Assembly: GCF_012932915.1 (NCBI RefSeq)
Contig: NZ_VCQU01000018.1
Span: forward strand, 1 to 64,000
DNA: 64,000 bases
Source of the DNA: Antrihabitans stalactiti
GTDB lineage: Bacteria; Actinomycetota; Actinomycetes; Mycobacteriales; Mycobacteriaceae
Reading direction: 5' to 3'
This document shows, in pieces, positions 23,783 through 34,800 of the stretch. The notes under the pieces are model-generated. The model was not told where the DNA came from, ran no database searches, and worked only from the letters and a program-made list of their open reading frames with translations. A program made the position numbers and the translations under genes. The stretch's first letter is position 1; the number at the start of each line of letters is the position of its first letter.

Positions 23783-25363
23783 TCAGATTGCCTTCGGCTC
23801 GATCGACAGCCTGTGCCGGAACGTGTTCGCGGGATCCCACTTCGACTTGATCTGCTGGAGCCGCGCATAGTTGTCGCCGTAGTACAACGCCTGCCATGGC
23901 ATGCCCGAGGCGTTCCAGCGCGGGTCCGCAAGATCCGTATCTGGGTAATTGATGTAGCTGCCGCTGCTGACGTCGTTGCGCACCGGGACTCCGCCGGAAC
24001 TGCTGTACAGCTCACCGTAGAAATTGCGCGCCAGGGCGAGATACCGATCGTCATCGGCTGGGTTGCGCCACGCAGCCACGTAGAGCATCTTCATGAACGC
24101 ATCTCGGGTCGGCATAGCGGTTGCACCCGCTGCCCGCGAATTGACCGCGCCACCGAACGGCAGAAATTGCAGACCCGATTCATCCGTTGGATCGAATCTC
24201 GCCAAATGCCGGTGAATTGCTCGCAGTTGGTCCTCGGAATACGGCTTGCGCAGATACGCGGCTTTGTACTTGCTTCTCGCCGTGTCGGTCAACCGCGGCG
24301 TCGCCAGCGCAAGGGTCATGTCCAGGAACGGACCTGAATTTCCCGGAACGACGACGGGCGGCGGCGACACCCCCTCCCCGAGCGCAGCAACGAACTCGGC
24401 GAACAGGGCGCCGGCATTCGGGAGTGTGGCATCGATCTGCGTTGTCAGCATCGCGAAACCGGCGGTACGCGGCGTGATCGACAGCGGCGCATCGAGACTG
24501 GCGAAACGCGAGCCCGGCTCGTTGTGGCGTTCGTAGAACCGCAGATAATTCCCGACGAACGTGACGAACGAATTTTCGTCAGCGCTCGGCAGGACGATGG
24601 TCGCGCTACTGAGGGTGGCGGGTGGAACGGGCAACAGTCGTGCCGGATCGGACCCGTCGCTATCGTGCGACCGCAACAGGAACCTGGTCACGACGCCGAA
24701 GTTGCCGCCGCCACCGCCCGTGTGCGCCCACCACAGATCGGCATTCGGACCGTCACGTGTGGCGACGACTGCCGAAGCCTTGCCACGAGCGTCGACGACC
24801 ACCACCTCGACGCCGTAGATGTGGTCCACCACGGTGCCGAACAGCCGGGACAACGGTCCGTAGCCCCCGCCGGTCGCATGACCGCCGATGCCGACGCCCA
24901 GGCAGCTACCGCCTGGGATCGTCACGCCCCAGCCCCGGTAAAGCCGCTCGTAGACCGTGCCGAGGTCGGCCCCCGCGCCGACCGAAATGGCGCGGTGGGC
25001 GTCGTCGTAGCGGACCTCCGCCAGGCGGGACAGGTCGACTATTGCCTTGACTTCGGGGTTCGCCACGAAATCCTCGAACCCGTGTCCGCCCGACCGCGCC
25101 GCAATTCGCAGCCCCTCCTCGACCGACCTACCGACAGCGTCGACCACCTCGTCGGTCGTTGTCGGCAAGAAGATCCGGTCGGGAGTGGCTGCGAAACGCT
25201 TGTTGAAGCCGCGGCCCGCGAGGGCGCCGAACTGTGGGTTCGACGGCCCGACTACCTCGAGCCCTGGGACCGCATTCGCCGACGACGGCCTTCCGAACGT
25301 GATGGCCGCACCGGCGAGCGCGGCCGCCCCGACCAGCAGGCGACGACGTGACAGTGCGGGCAT
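23783..25363 (-). CDS. Tat-exported FAD-linked oxidase, berberine-bridge-enzyme type
   Basis: The 526-residue flavoprotein oxidase has a Tat signal (SRRRLLVGAAALAGA). It has a PCMH-type FAD domain with RSGGHGFEDF (His for 8-alpha-histidyl flavin) and GGSCLGVGIGGHATGGGYG (Cys for 6-S-cysteinyl flavin), so bicovalent FAD is predicted. The C-terminal BBE motif region reads YINYPDTDL...YYGDNYARLQQIKSKWDP, a standard match. Relatives oxidise alcohols or sugars with O2. Exported BBE enzymes act on oligosaccharides, lactones or secondary metabolites; the substrate here is unknown. Confidence 0.9.
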   Translation of the reverse strand: MPALSRRRLLVGAAALAGAAITFGRPSSANAVPGLEVVGPSNPQFGALAGRGFNKRFAATPDRIFLPTTTDEVVDAVGRSVEEGLRIAARSGGHGFEDFVANPEVKAIVDLSRLAEVRYDDAHRAISVGAGADLGTVYERLYRGWGVTIPGGSCLGVGIGGHATGGGYGPLSRLFGTVVDHIYGVEVVVVDARGKASAVVATRDGPNADLWWAHTGGGGGNFGVVTRFLLRSHDSDGSDPARLLPVPPATLSSATIVLPSADENSFVTFVGNYLRFYERHNEPGSRFASLDAPLSITPRTAGFAMLTTQIDATLPNAGALFAEFVAALGEGVSPPPVVVPGNSGPFLDMTLALATPRLTDTARSKYKAAYLRKPYSEDQLRAIHRHLARFDPTDESGLQFLPFGGAVNSRAAGATAMPTRDAFMKMLYVAAWRNPADDDRYLALARNFYGELYSSSGGVPVRNDVSSGSYINYPDTDLADPRWNASGMPWQALYYGDNYARLQQIKSKWDPANTFRHRLSIEPKAI

Positions 25364-25383
25364 CGCGCAATGGTAGCGACGAC

Positions 25384-25803
25384 CTACTCGGCCTCGTTCG
25401 ACTCCTCGCCCGGATCTTCGAGAATCACCACAGCGGCCGCGGTGTCGCCGTCGTGGGTGAGCGACAGGTGAATCTTGACGCGAGGCAAGAAGTCCTGCGC
25501 CAAGCCGTGCAGCTTGATGACCGGACGGCCCCACGCGTCATTCACGACCTCGATCAACAGGTACGGGTTGTCACCCACCTGCGGACGGCGAGAGAACCGC
25601 GACGATCCCCACGCTTTGAGGACCGCCTCCTTCGCCGCCCACCGGACCGCGTAGCTACGCGCAGGATCGGAACTCTTGCCCTGGCAGTACCGCCGCTCCC
25701 CTGGTGTGAAGCTCTCTTTGATCATCGTCGTGCCCGAGCGTTCCATCTGCTCGGCGAACTCGGAGACCGTCACCAGATCAAGACCTATCCCAATGATGCT
25801 CAC
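25384..25803 (-). CDS. acpS: Holo-[acyl-carrier-protein] synthase
   Basis: A 139-residue phosphopantetheinyl transferase that uses CoA to convert the ACP domain of Fas (and other carriers) to the holo form. The Mg-binding Asp is in GIGLDLV (residue 9), and the second motif is WAAKEAVLKAWG. The protein is slightly longer than the 130-residue M. tuberculosis AcpS, with an acidic tail (EDPGEESNEAE). It lies 88 bp downstream of fas on the same strand, the same order as Rv2523c/Rv2524c. Confidence 0.94.
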   Translation of the reverse strand: MSIIGIGLDLVTVSEFAEQMERSGTTMIKESFTPGERRYCQGKSSDPARSYAVRWAAKEAVLKAWGSSRFSRRPQVGDNPYLLIEVVNDAWGRPVIKLHGLAQDFLPRVKIHLSLTHDGDTAAAVVILEDPGEESNEAE

Positions 25804-25891
25804 GCTGTGACACCCCTAGCTCGCCGGCTGGGCTGTGCCGCGCAATCTTCCCTCGTCGAATCGGTCCAGATCACGCGGCCCATCCGCCCGT

Positions 25892-28800
25892 TCACCGGCA
25901 ACCCGGACCTGCGGAGTACACGCCGTCTGCACCGAGCCGTGCGTCCTCGGTCAGCAACACGTTCGCCTCCAACTGCCGCGCAGCCTTCTCGTCGTCGCCG
26001 AGCCTACGGTCCGCGGGGCGCTCGTACAGCGCGTCGCCGCCGCACATCGCCTGCGCGAGTCGCTGCTTGCCGTTGCGTGACCGTTCGGCCGCGCGCTGGA
26101 TGTACTCGTCGCGGCGAGCCGGATCGATCGCCTGCACGAATGCCTCCGGGTGCACGATCGCGATCATGCCGGACACGTGACCGAAGCCGAGGCTCGTGAC
26201 CAGACCGGCCTTGAGCGGGAAGCCCTCGCCGAAACGAAGCGGCTCACGCGCCCAGACGAGGCGGCCGAAGTCGGCCATCTTGTCGTCGACGCAGTCGAGG
26301 CTGCGGTTCGGCGGCACGACGCCCTGGCTGAGCACCTGGCACAGACCGATCAGCTGGAAGGCTGCGGCACCACCCTTTGCGTGCCCGGTCAGACTCTTCT
26401 GCGAGACGACGAACAGCGGAGCACCTTCGGACCGCCCGATCGCGGTCGCGAGGCGTTCGTGCAGTTCGGCCTCGTTCGGATCGTTGGCAGCGGTCGAGGT
26501 GTCGTGCTTGGAGATCACCGCCACGTCGTCGGCAGTGACGCCGAGCTTGCGCAGCGATGCCGCCAACCGCGACTCGCGACCGCCACGGCCCGCGCCGAGA
26601 GCGCCGAGTCCGGGAGCCGGGATCGAGGTGTGCACACCGTCACCGAACGACTGCGCGAACGCGACCACACCGAGTACGGGCAGACCCATCTCGAGTGCGA
26701 TGTCGCCGCGAGCGAGCAGGACCGTTCCGCCACCGTGCGCCTCGACGAAGCCACCGCGTCGTCGATCGTTGGCACGGGAGAAGCGGCGATCGCTGATCCC
26801 CTTGGCGTGCATTGCAGCGCTCTCTGCCGTCGCCGACATGTTCGCGAAGCCCATGATCGCTTCGGTGCTGACATCGTCGAAGCCGCCGGCGACGACGAAG
26901 TCCGCCTTGCCGAGCTTGATCTTGTCGACGCCCTCTTCGACCGAGACCGCGGCGGTCGCGCAAGCGGCGACGGGGTGAACCATCGCGCCGTAGCTACCGA
27001 CGTAGGACTGCACGACGTGCGCGGCGATGACGTTGCCGAGCGCTTCCTGCAGGATGTCGTTCGGGTGCGGATCGCCGAGCAGTGTGTCGACGTACATCGA
27101 CCTGATCGACTCCATGCCACCCATGCCGCTGCCTTGGGTGTTGGCAACGAGGCTCGGGTGCACCCAGCGCATCAGCTCCGACGGTGTGAAGCCGCTGCTG
27201 ATGAACGCGTCGACGGTCGACACGATGTTCCACGCGGCAACGCGATCGATCGAGCTGGCCATGTCGACCGACATGCCCCACTTCGTCGGGTCGAATCCGG
27301 TCGGGATCTGACCGCCGACGGTCCGGGTCAGCTTCGCCTTGCGCGGCACCCGAATCTCGGTGCCCGCCTTGCGAGTGACCTGCCAGTCGCTGCTATCGGC
27401 GACGGGCGTGATGACCGTATGTTCGGGATCCGAGCTGAAGAACGATCGGGCCTCGACCTCGTTGGTGACCACGAACGAGAGGTCCTGATCGAGGAACACC
27501 GACGTCAGCAACGGCGTCGTGTTGTCGACCATCGGGCCGTCGTCCTCGTAGCGGCGGATGCCGACACGGGCAACCACGGTGTCGTGGTAGCGGTCCGCGA
27601 TCTCGGACTCCGGAACCAGATCGCCGGTTTCGGCGTCGTACCAGCCCGGTGTCGGATCCTGCTCCCATGTGACCAGTCCGGTCACCCAGGCCAGTTCCAG
27701 GACGCCGGCTGCCGACAGTTCTTCGTCGACCTCCATCTCGAAGCGCGTGCGCGCCGAGCCGACCGGCCCGACCTCACCAGCGCCGACGATGACGACCAAG
27801 TCCGCCGGGTCGACGTCGACATCGGCCCATTCCGGCCTTGCCAGCTCGTGAAGCAGGGTCGGCGGTGCGGGCAGTGCCGCGATGGTGACGTCAACCTCGG
27901 CCTGCTCGGCGTCGGGCGTGTTCGCGGCAGCTTCCATTGCCTGCTTCGCGAGCGCTGGCAGATCCAGCTTCGCCTCTGCGAGACCACCGGTCAGGTCGAC
28001 CTGATTCGGTCCGCCTGCGGCCAGGGCACGGGCATCTGCCGTGCACAGCGCCAACAGTTCGACCGCCATTTCCTGGGTCGACCAGGTCCTGACGCCAGCC
28101 TCCTCGACGGCATCGACCATCGGGTCGTTCTGACCCATCAGTCCGGTGCCGCGCACCCAACCGATGAGCGCGTGGGCAAGGGTGACCCGGTCAGCCCAGC
28201 CGCGTTCGACGCCCCACTTGGCGACAACCGCGTCCAGAGCCGCCTTCGACTCGCCGTATGCACCGTCACCACCGAAGATGCCGCGGTTCGGCGAGCCGGG
28301 CAGGACGACGTGCAGTCGAGAATCGACGTCGCTGTCCTGGCCGACCTTCGACAGTCCGCCGATCAACCGCTCGACCGACCACAGCAGCACGCGCATTTCC
28401 ATCTCGGCGCGCGAACCGGCATCGGACAGGTCACCTGCGACGCGCGGTGCCGCGAACGGGAAGAGCAGCGTCGGTGTCATGGCCTTCTTGACGACGGTCT
28501 TGGCACCGCCTGCGCTGTCGATCTGTTCCCCACCGATCCAGTCGATCAGTGCGTCGACGTCGGCGTACGACGCCATGTTCGCCGGAACCACCCACAGGTT
28601 CGCACCCGCTCGCGCGGAGTTGCGATACAGGTCGCGGTAGAACGCGAGTCGGTCGTCGTCCAGGCGCGAGGTCGTGACGAACACCGTTGCTCCGCCTGCA
28701 AGCAACTTGCCTGCGACCGCCGCGGCGATCGAGCCCTTGCTCGCGCCGGTGACGACCGCGATGTCATCGCTGTAGGCGCCGGCGACATCGTCGCGAAGAG

Positions 28801-31800
28801 CCGCTTCGGCGATCTGGCCGTAGCCGGCGGCCAAATCGTTGCGGCCCACCTTCTTCGCCCGTTCCTGCCACCACAGTGCTTGCGCTGCAACGTTCTTACC
28901 TGCGCCGACGAAACTCTGGGCCGAATCCAGATCGCTACCCAGCCACAACCGGGCCAGGTCCTCACGTGCGCTCGCCCAACGGTCGTCGAACAGGACCGCG
29001 CGCTTGGCGTCGAATGCCGGCGCCACCAGGCGCGGCCAATCGGAGCCGAGTTCGGCGGACACCAGATCGATCAGCTCGTTGTCGGTCGACTTCTCGGGTG
29101 CCGAGACCTGGTCGACGAGGCCGAGCTGGTCGAGCACCAAACGTGCCGCCGATGCGAGCACGCCGTCGCGCCCGGTGACGTTGGCAGCGAACTCGTCGAG
29201 CGCTGCCGAGTCGATCGCACCGCCTGCACCGCCGCCAGTCGACGGGAGTGCCACAGCAATTCCGCGACGAGCTGCGACGGCCTGCACACCTGCGTCGATT
29301 GCGGCGTCCACTGCGGCGCCGTCGCTGAGTGCGCCTTCGACTAGCCCGCCGAGGCTGCCACCACGAACGCTGACGCCGTCCCGCGTGCCGAGGGTGACCT
29401 CGATAAGCACGTGACTCGCCCAGCCGTCGCCGAGCTCCCAGACCTTCTTGACGCGTTCGGCGATTGCAGCCGGGCGCTTGCCCGACGGACCGAACACCTT
29501 GCGCAGATGGTCGCCGGTCGAATCCGACAACACAGAGCCGAACGGACGGTAGGTGCGGGCCAGCTTCTCGACCGTGCCTGCCAGCGCGACCATGTCGGCA
29601 TCCGCGGCACCGTCGATCGCACCGAGCGACAGCTCGGAACCGAGGTCGACGAGCAGCTGGTTACGCCGTGACGACACGCCGTCGCACAGTGCCTCGATCG
29701 TGTCGACCGGACCGATCTGGTCCAGACGGAGCTTCGTCCACGACGCGATCAGCGCCTTCGTTGCGTCGGCCGCGGTGAACGGGATGTCGTCGGGACGCGG
29801 TCCGCCTGCCGGGGCAGTCGGTGCTGCGACCGGCGCCGCGACCGCGGCCGGTGCTGCTTCGGCGACCGGGGCGGCCTCTTCGACCTCTTCGATCGGCGCA
29901 GCGTCGGTGTCGGTCGCAAAGACGACAGCGGCGTCACGCTCGAGGTTGAGCACCTCGACCGGCTTGCCGATGCGACCCGGCAGCTTCAGCGTGTTGGTTG
30001 CAAGGTTCGCAACGGTCGGCGCCGAACCGAGGCCGATCTCGATGAAACGCTCGATGCCGAGTCCGCCGTGGGCCTCGTCGGTGAAGAGCAGATCCTGCGT
30101 CTCGATCCAGCGCACCGGGCTGGCGAACTGCCAGGCGAGCAACTCGATCAGCACAACGCGGCACAGCTGAGCCGGCTTCGCGGCCCATGCGTCGAAGTCT
30201 GCGAGGACCTCGTTGAGCGGCTCGGACGGGACGAGGTCCGCGATCTCCTGGACGAACGCGCGCTCGAGCGAGAACGGCTTCGGTACCAGGTTCGGGATGT
30301 AGCGACCCTCGAGGATCTCGGGGTGCAGGTCCTCGGGGAGGAGTCCGTCGAGCTTGCGACGGAACTCGGGCACGCCGTCACGCAGGACCGTCGAGTGGAA
30401 CGGAACGTCGATGCCGGGAACCAGGATGAACGCACTCTTGCCGCCGAAAGCCTCTCGACGAGCGGCGATTTCGGCCTCGAGTGCCTCCAGCCCGGCGATG
30501 GTGCCTGCGATCGCGTACTGCGAACCACGGAGGTTGAGGTTCACGACCTCGAGGAACTCACCCGAAGTCTGCGCGACCTCGTTGACGAAGCCGATCACGT
30601 CCTCGTCGGGCAGACCGATCTGCGACGGCCGAATAGCGGCCATCCGGTAGTTGCTCTGGCCCTCTTCGTCGCGCGGGACCAACTCGTGCATGGCCGTGCC
30701 GCGCTTGAACACGACCTCGAGGACCGCTTCGAGCGGGAGCACACCGGCGGCAGCGGCGAGGGCGTTGTACTCGCCGACCGAGTGGCCGGCCAGGATCGCA
30801 CCTTCGACGAAAGCGCCCGACTCACGAAGTTCTGCGATCTGCGCAACACCCAGCGTCGCCATTGCCACCTGGGTGAACTGCGTCAGATGCAGCACGCCGT
30901 ACGGGTGCCGATGCTCGACGCCGCGGGCCTTGATGTAGGTCGGGTTGTCGCGAACGACTGCGAGGATCGAGAAGCCGAGCGCCTTGCGGGTGTGCTTGTC
31001 CGCGCGGTCCCAGATCTCCTTGGCTGCTTTCGAGCGAGCGCGGGCGTCGAGGCCCATGCCCGGCTTCTGAATGCCCTGGCCTGGGAATGCGTAGATGGTC
31101 TTCGGCACAGCTGTCTTGGCGCTTGCGACCATCACGAGGTCACCGTCGACCCGGCAAGAGACCTCGAGGATCTCGGCGCCCTTGTCGATTCCCGTGCGGT
31201 CGACGCGAACGTCGACCTGTGCGCCCGGACGAACCATGCCGAGGAAGCGTGCGGTCCATGCGGTCAGTCGACGCGCAGGCACCTTCTCGCTCGCATCTGC
31301 AGCGCAGACGACGTGCTGGGCGGCGGCCGACAGCCACATGCCGTGCACGATCGGGCTGCCCAATCCCGCCAGGCGGGCGGCTGCGTCGGACGTGTGGATC
31401 GGGTTGTGGTCGCCCGACACCTTTGCGAACGCCGCCATGTTGCGCGGCGCCACGATCGTCGTGTCGCGACGACGCTTACGCGGCGTCTCGGATGCAGCGT
31501 CGGTCACCGTGCCCGCAGCGCGGGCTGGGTCGGTGAGTTCGCCTGCGCCGGTGCGGCCGCGGATGGCAAAGCGCTCCACCAGTTTCGCGACGGTCGGGGT
31601 CTCGAGGCCTTGATCGCCGTGCATCACGCCGATCTCGACGGCAACCTCGACGACGCGACCGAGGTCGGTGTCGAGCACCTCGCGTGATTCCGCGCGGACC
31701 GCGAAAATGCTTGTCTCCGAAGGCAGGTCACGGACCAACTGCGCCTGGTGATCGAGGTGGACCAGGTCGAGCATGCCTTCGATGACGCTGAGTCCGCTTG

Positions 31801-34800
31801 CCGTCTGCGTCGCGCCGAGCACCGCGAAGACCGCGGGCCAGCATGCGCCGACGACGACGTCGGGCACCGTCGTGCCGACCGAGTCCAGATTTTCGGGCAT
31901 GCCGGCAGCCGTCACGCCGGCGTGGTCGGCGACCGAGTCGGGTGCCCACGCGACGTTCAGATGTGCGACCGGACGGCCCGTCTTGCCGATCTTGACCTCG
32001 GGCAGTCCGCCTGCGGCGGCGACACCGAGAAGCGCGGACATCGACTCTGCCGCATCGTCGGCCGTGACGAGCGGTGCGCCGCCGTCCAGCGTCGTTGCAG
32101 GCACGGTGATCCGGATGCGGACCGACTTCTCCCCTGCCACCGGCACGGCGAGTTCGACGTGCGTCTCGTCGAGTTCGGTCAGCGTCGCACCTGTCTGGAC
32201 GTGCGTCGCGTGCCGCTCGGCGACGGTCCATTCGGCGATCTCACCGATGCGCGCGACCGGGTTCTGCGTGAGCCGGTTGGCCCACGTGACGTCGGGTGCG
32301 CTGAGCACGATGTCGACCGGACCTGCGACGAGGCCAGCGTTGCGACGGCTCGCGACCGCAGTGGGCAGTGCGCCCGCCGCGAGTAGCGCGTCGGTCGTTG
32401 CCTTTTCGAAGCGGTCGAGCAGCTCGCCGACCGGCTCGTCCAAGCGTGTGATGCCTGCGACGGCAACGGTTCCCGGGATGACGCACACCTGGTCTGCCGG
32501 GTATCGCGGATCGTGTGCCTGCCACAGCGAGTCCGACCGCCACCAGCGACGGACGTCGCCGTCGACGACGGGAACGAAGTTGACCGGCTTGCCCGGGGTC
32601 TTGCACAGGGTGACGAAGAAGGACACGTCCGCCGGGTGCAGGATCGCGGTCTCGGCGTCGGGGTAATGCGCGAGCAAGGCAGCCAGTGCGTCCGCCGGAC
32701 GCTCCAGAATCGCGGCGTCGCCGAACAGGGTCGGGATCGGTCCGTTGTCGATCGGGTTGAGGCGAGCCTCGGTGCGCTGGAGCATGTCCAGGAATCGGTC
32801 GCGCCAGGTGTGGTCCAGCCACGGTGAGTCGGCGTCGACGTCGACGGCCAGCTCGACGTAGCGACCCAGCCACTGCGCGTACGTCATCGTTGCGACGTCG
32901 CCGAAGTACGGCTTCGCCGTTCCATCGAGAGCGGCGATGATTTCTTCGCGACGTTCGGCGACAGCTTCGGCGTTGCCTGCCACCTCGTCGAGGAGACGGC
33001 CGCAGCGTGAGGCCGTGTTGTCGATTTCATGGATGTCGGCGCCCAATTGGCTACGGCCCGAGGCCATTCCGCCTTCTGCGGTGCCTGCGCCGACCCAGTC
33101 CGGCGTTCCGGGTGTGTCGACGAGGAGCTGCTTGACCTGCGGTGACGTCGTCGCTTCGAGCGTCGCCATCGCGGCCGTTCCGACCAGAATGCCGTCGAGC
33201 GGCATTTCGGGGTAACCGTGCGCAAGCGACCAGCGCCCGGTGAGATAGTCCGCTGCGCGCTCCGGGGTGCCGATGCCGCCACCGACGCAGACCACGATGT
33301 TCGAGCGGGTCCGCAGCTCGCCGTAGGTCTCGAGCAGCAGGTCGTCGAGGTCTTCCCACGAGTGGTGACCGCCTGCGCGACCGCCCTCGATGTGCATGAT
33401 CACCGGGAAGCTCGGGACCTCGTTGGCGATGCGGATGACCGCGCGGATCTGTGCGACCGTGCCGGGCTTGAACGCAACATAGGTGAAGCCGACTTCGGAC
33501 AGCTCGGCGATGAGCGCAACGGCCTCTTCGAGCTCCGGGATTCCGGCAGTGACGACGACGCCGTCGAGCGGGGCACCGGCGGTCCGGGCGCGCTGCACGA
33601 GGCGCTTGCCGCCGAGCTGCAACTTCCACAGGTACGGGTCGAGGAACAGCGAGTTGAACTGCACCGAACGACCAGGCTCGAGCAAGGTGCGGAGCTCGGC
33701 GATGCGGTCGTCGAAGATCGGCTCGGTCACCTGGCCGCCGCCGGCGAGCTCGGCCCAGTGGCCGGCATTCGCTGCTGCTGCAACGATTTTCGCGTCGACG
33801 GTGGTCGGGGTCATGCCTGCGAGCAGGATCGGCGAGCGGCCCGTCAGCTTGGTGAAGGCCGTCTCGACGACGACGCGACCGTCCGGAAGTTCGACCGGCT
33901 CCGGAGTGAACGTCGACCACGCTGGGCGAACCTCCGGCGTCGCGCCGGGAGTCAGCAGGTTGCGCTGGCCGCCACGGGTCGCGACGGGAATCACGCCGAT
34001 ACCGGTGCCGCGCAGAGCGCCTTGGGTCATGCGGGACAGCAGGTCGCCGGGGCCGAGGTCGAGGACCCAGCGCGCGCCGCTGTCGACGACTTCCTGTACC
34101 GATTCGACCCAGTCGACCGGCTCGTACAAGCAACGCGACGCAATCTCGCGGGTCCGTGCAACGTCCATGCCGCACTTGGCCGCCCAGTTGCCTGCGATGT
34201 CGACGCATTCGGCAATCGTTGGGTGGTGGAACGCGATTCCGACCGTGATCGGCTCGAAGACGGGGGCGAATACAGCTCCGCCGCGCTTCTTGGCGTCGCG
34301 CTCTTTGTTCTCTTGCGCGGTGATCTCCTTGCACCGGTCGCGCAGGCGCTCGAGTAGTTCGGGAGCACCGGAGACGACGCAGCGACGCAAACCGTTGCGG
34401 ATGGAGACAAACGGAGCGATCGTCGGGTCGAGATCGCGGCCGAATTCTTCGACGACTGCGCGGAGCGCATCGGGGTCGACATTGGACACTGCCATCATCG
34501 GCGACCGTTTTGCCGTGCCGATCAGTCCGCGACGACGCGCAACGAGCAACGCAGCCGCGCCGGAAACCTGGGCAATCGCGAGAAGTTCGGCATCGCGAGT
34601 GCCACCGTCGCCGACCGAGTAGACACCCAGCAGGCCCTGTGAGTGGCCGATGGACGCGACAGGCGGCGTCACGGCAGGATCGATACCTTGCAATGCCAGC
34701 GCACGCATAGCGGCGAGCTGGGCAAGGAAGATTCCGGGCGGGGCAACCGAGCCCGACGCCAGGATCGTGTCGGACGGTCCGGCAGACTCGCCCTCTTCTG

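Noticed and set aside
26150..29344. A 1,064-codon open frame on the plus strand inside fas
   Set aside because: It is antisense to the well-supported fas gene, has Arg/His/Asp-rich low-complexity composition typical of complement frames in GC-rich DNA, and shows no recognisable motif. The same holds for 30068-31687 and 33218-34357.
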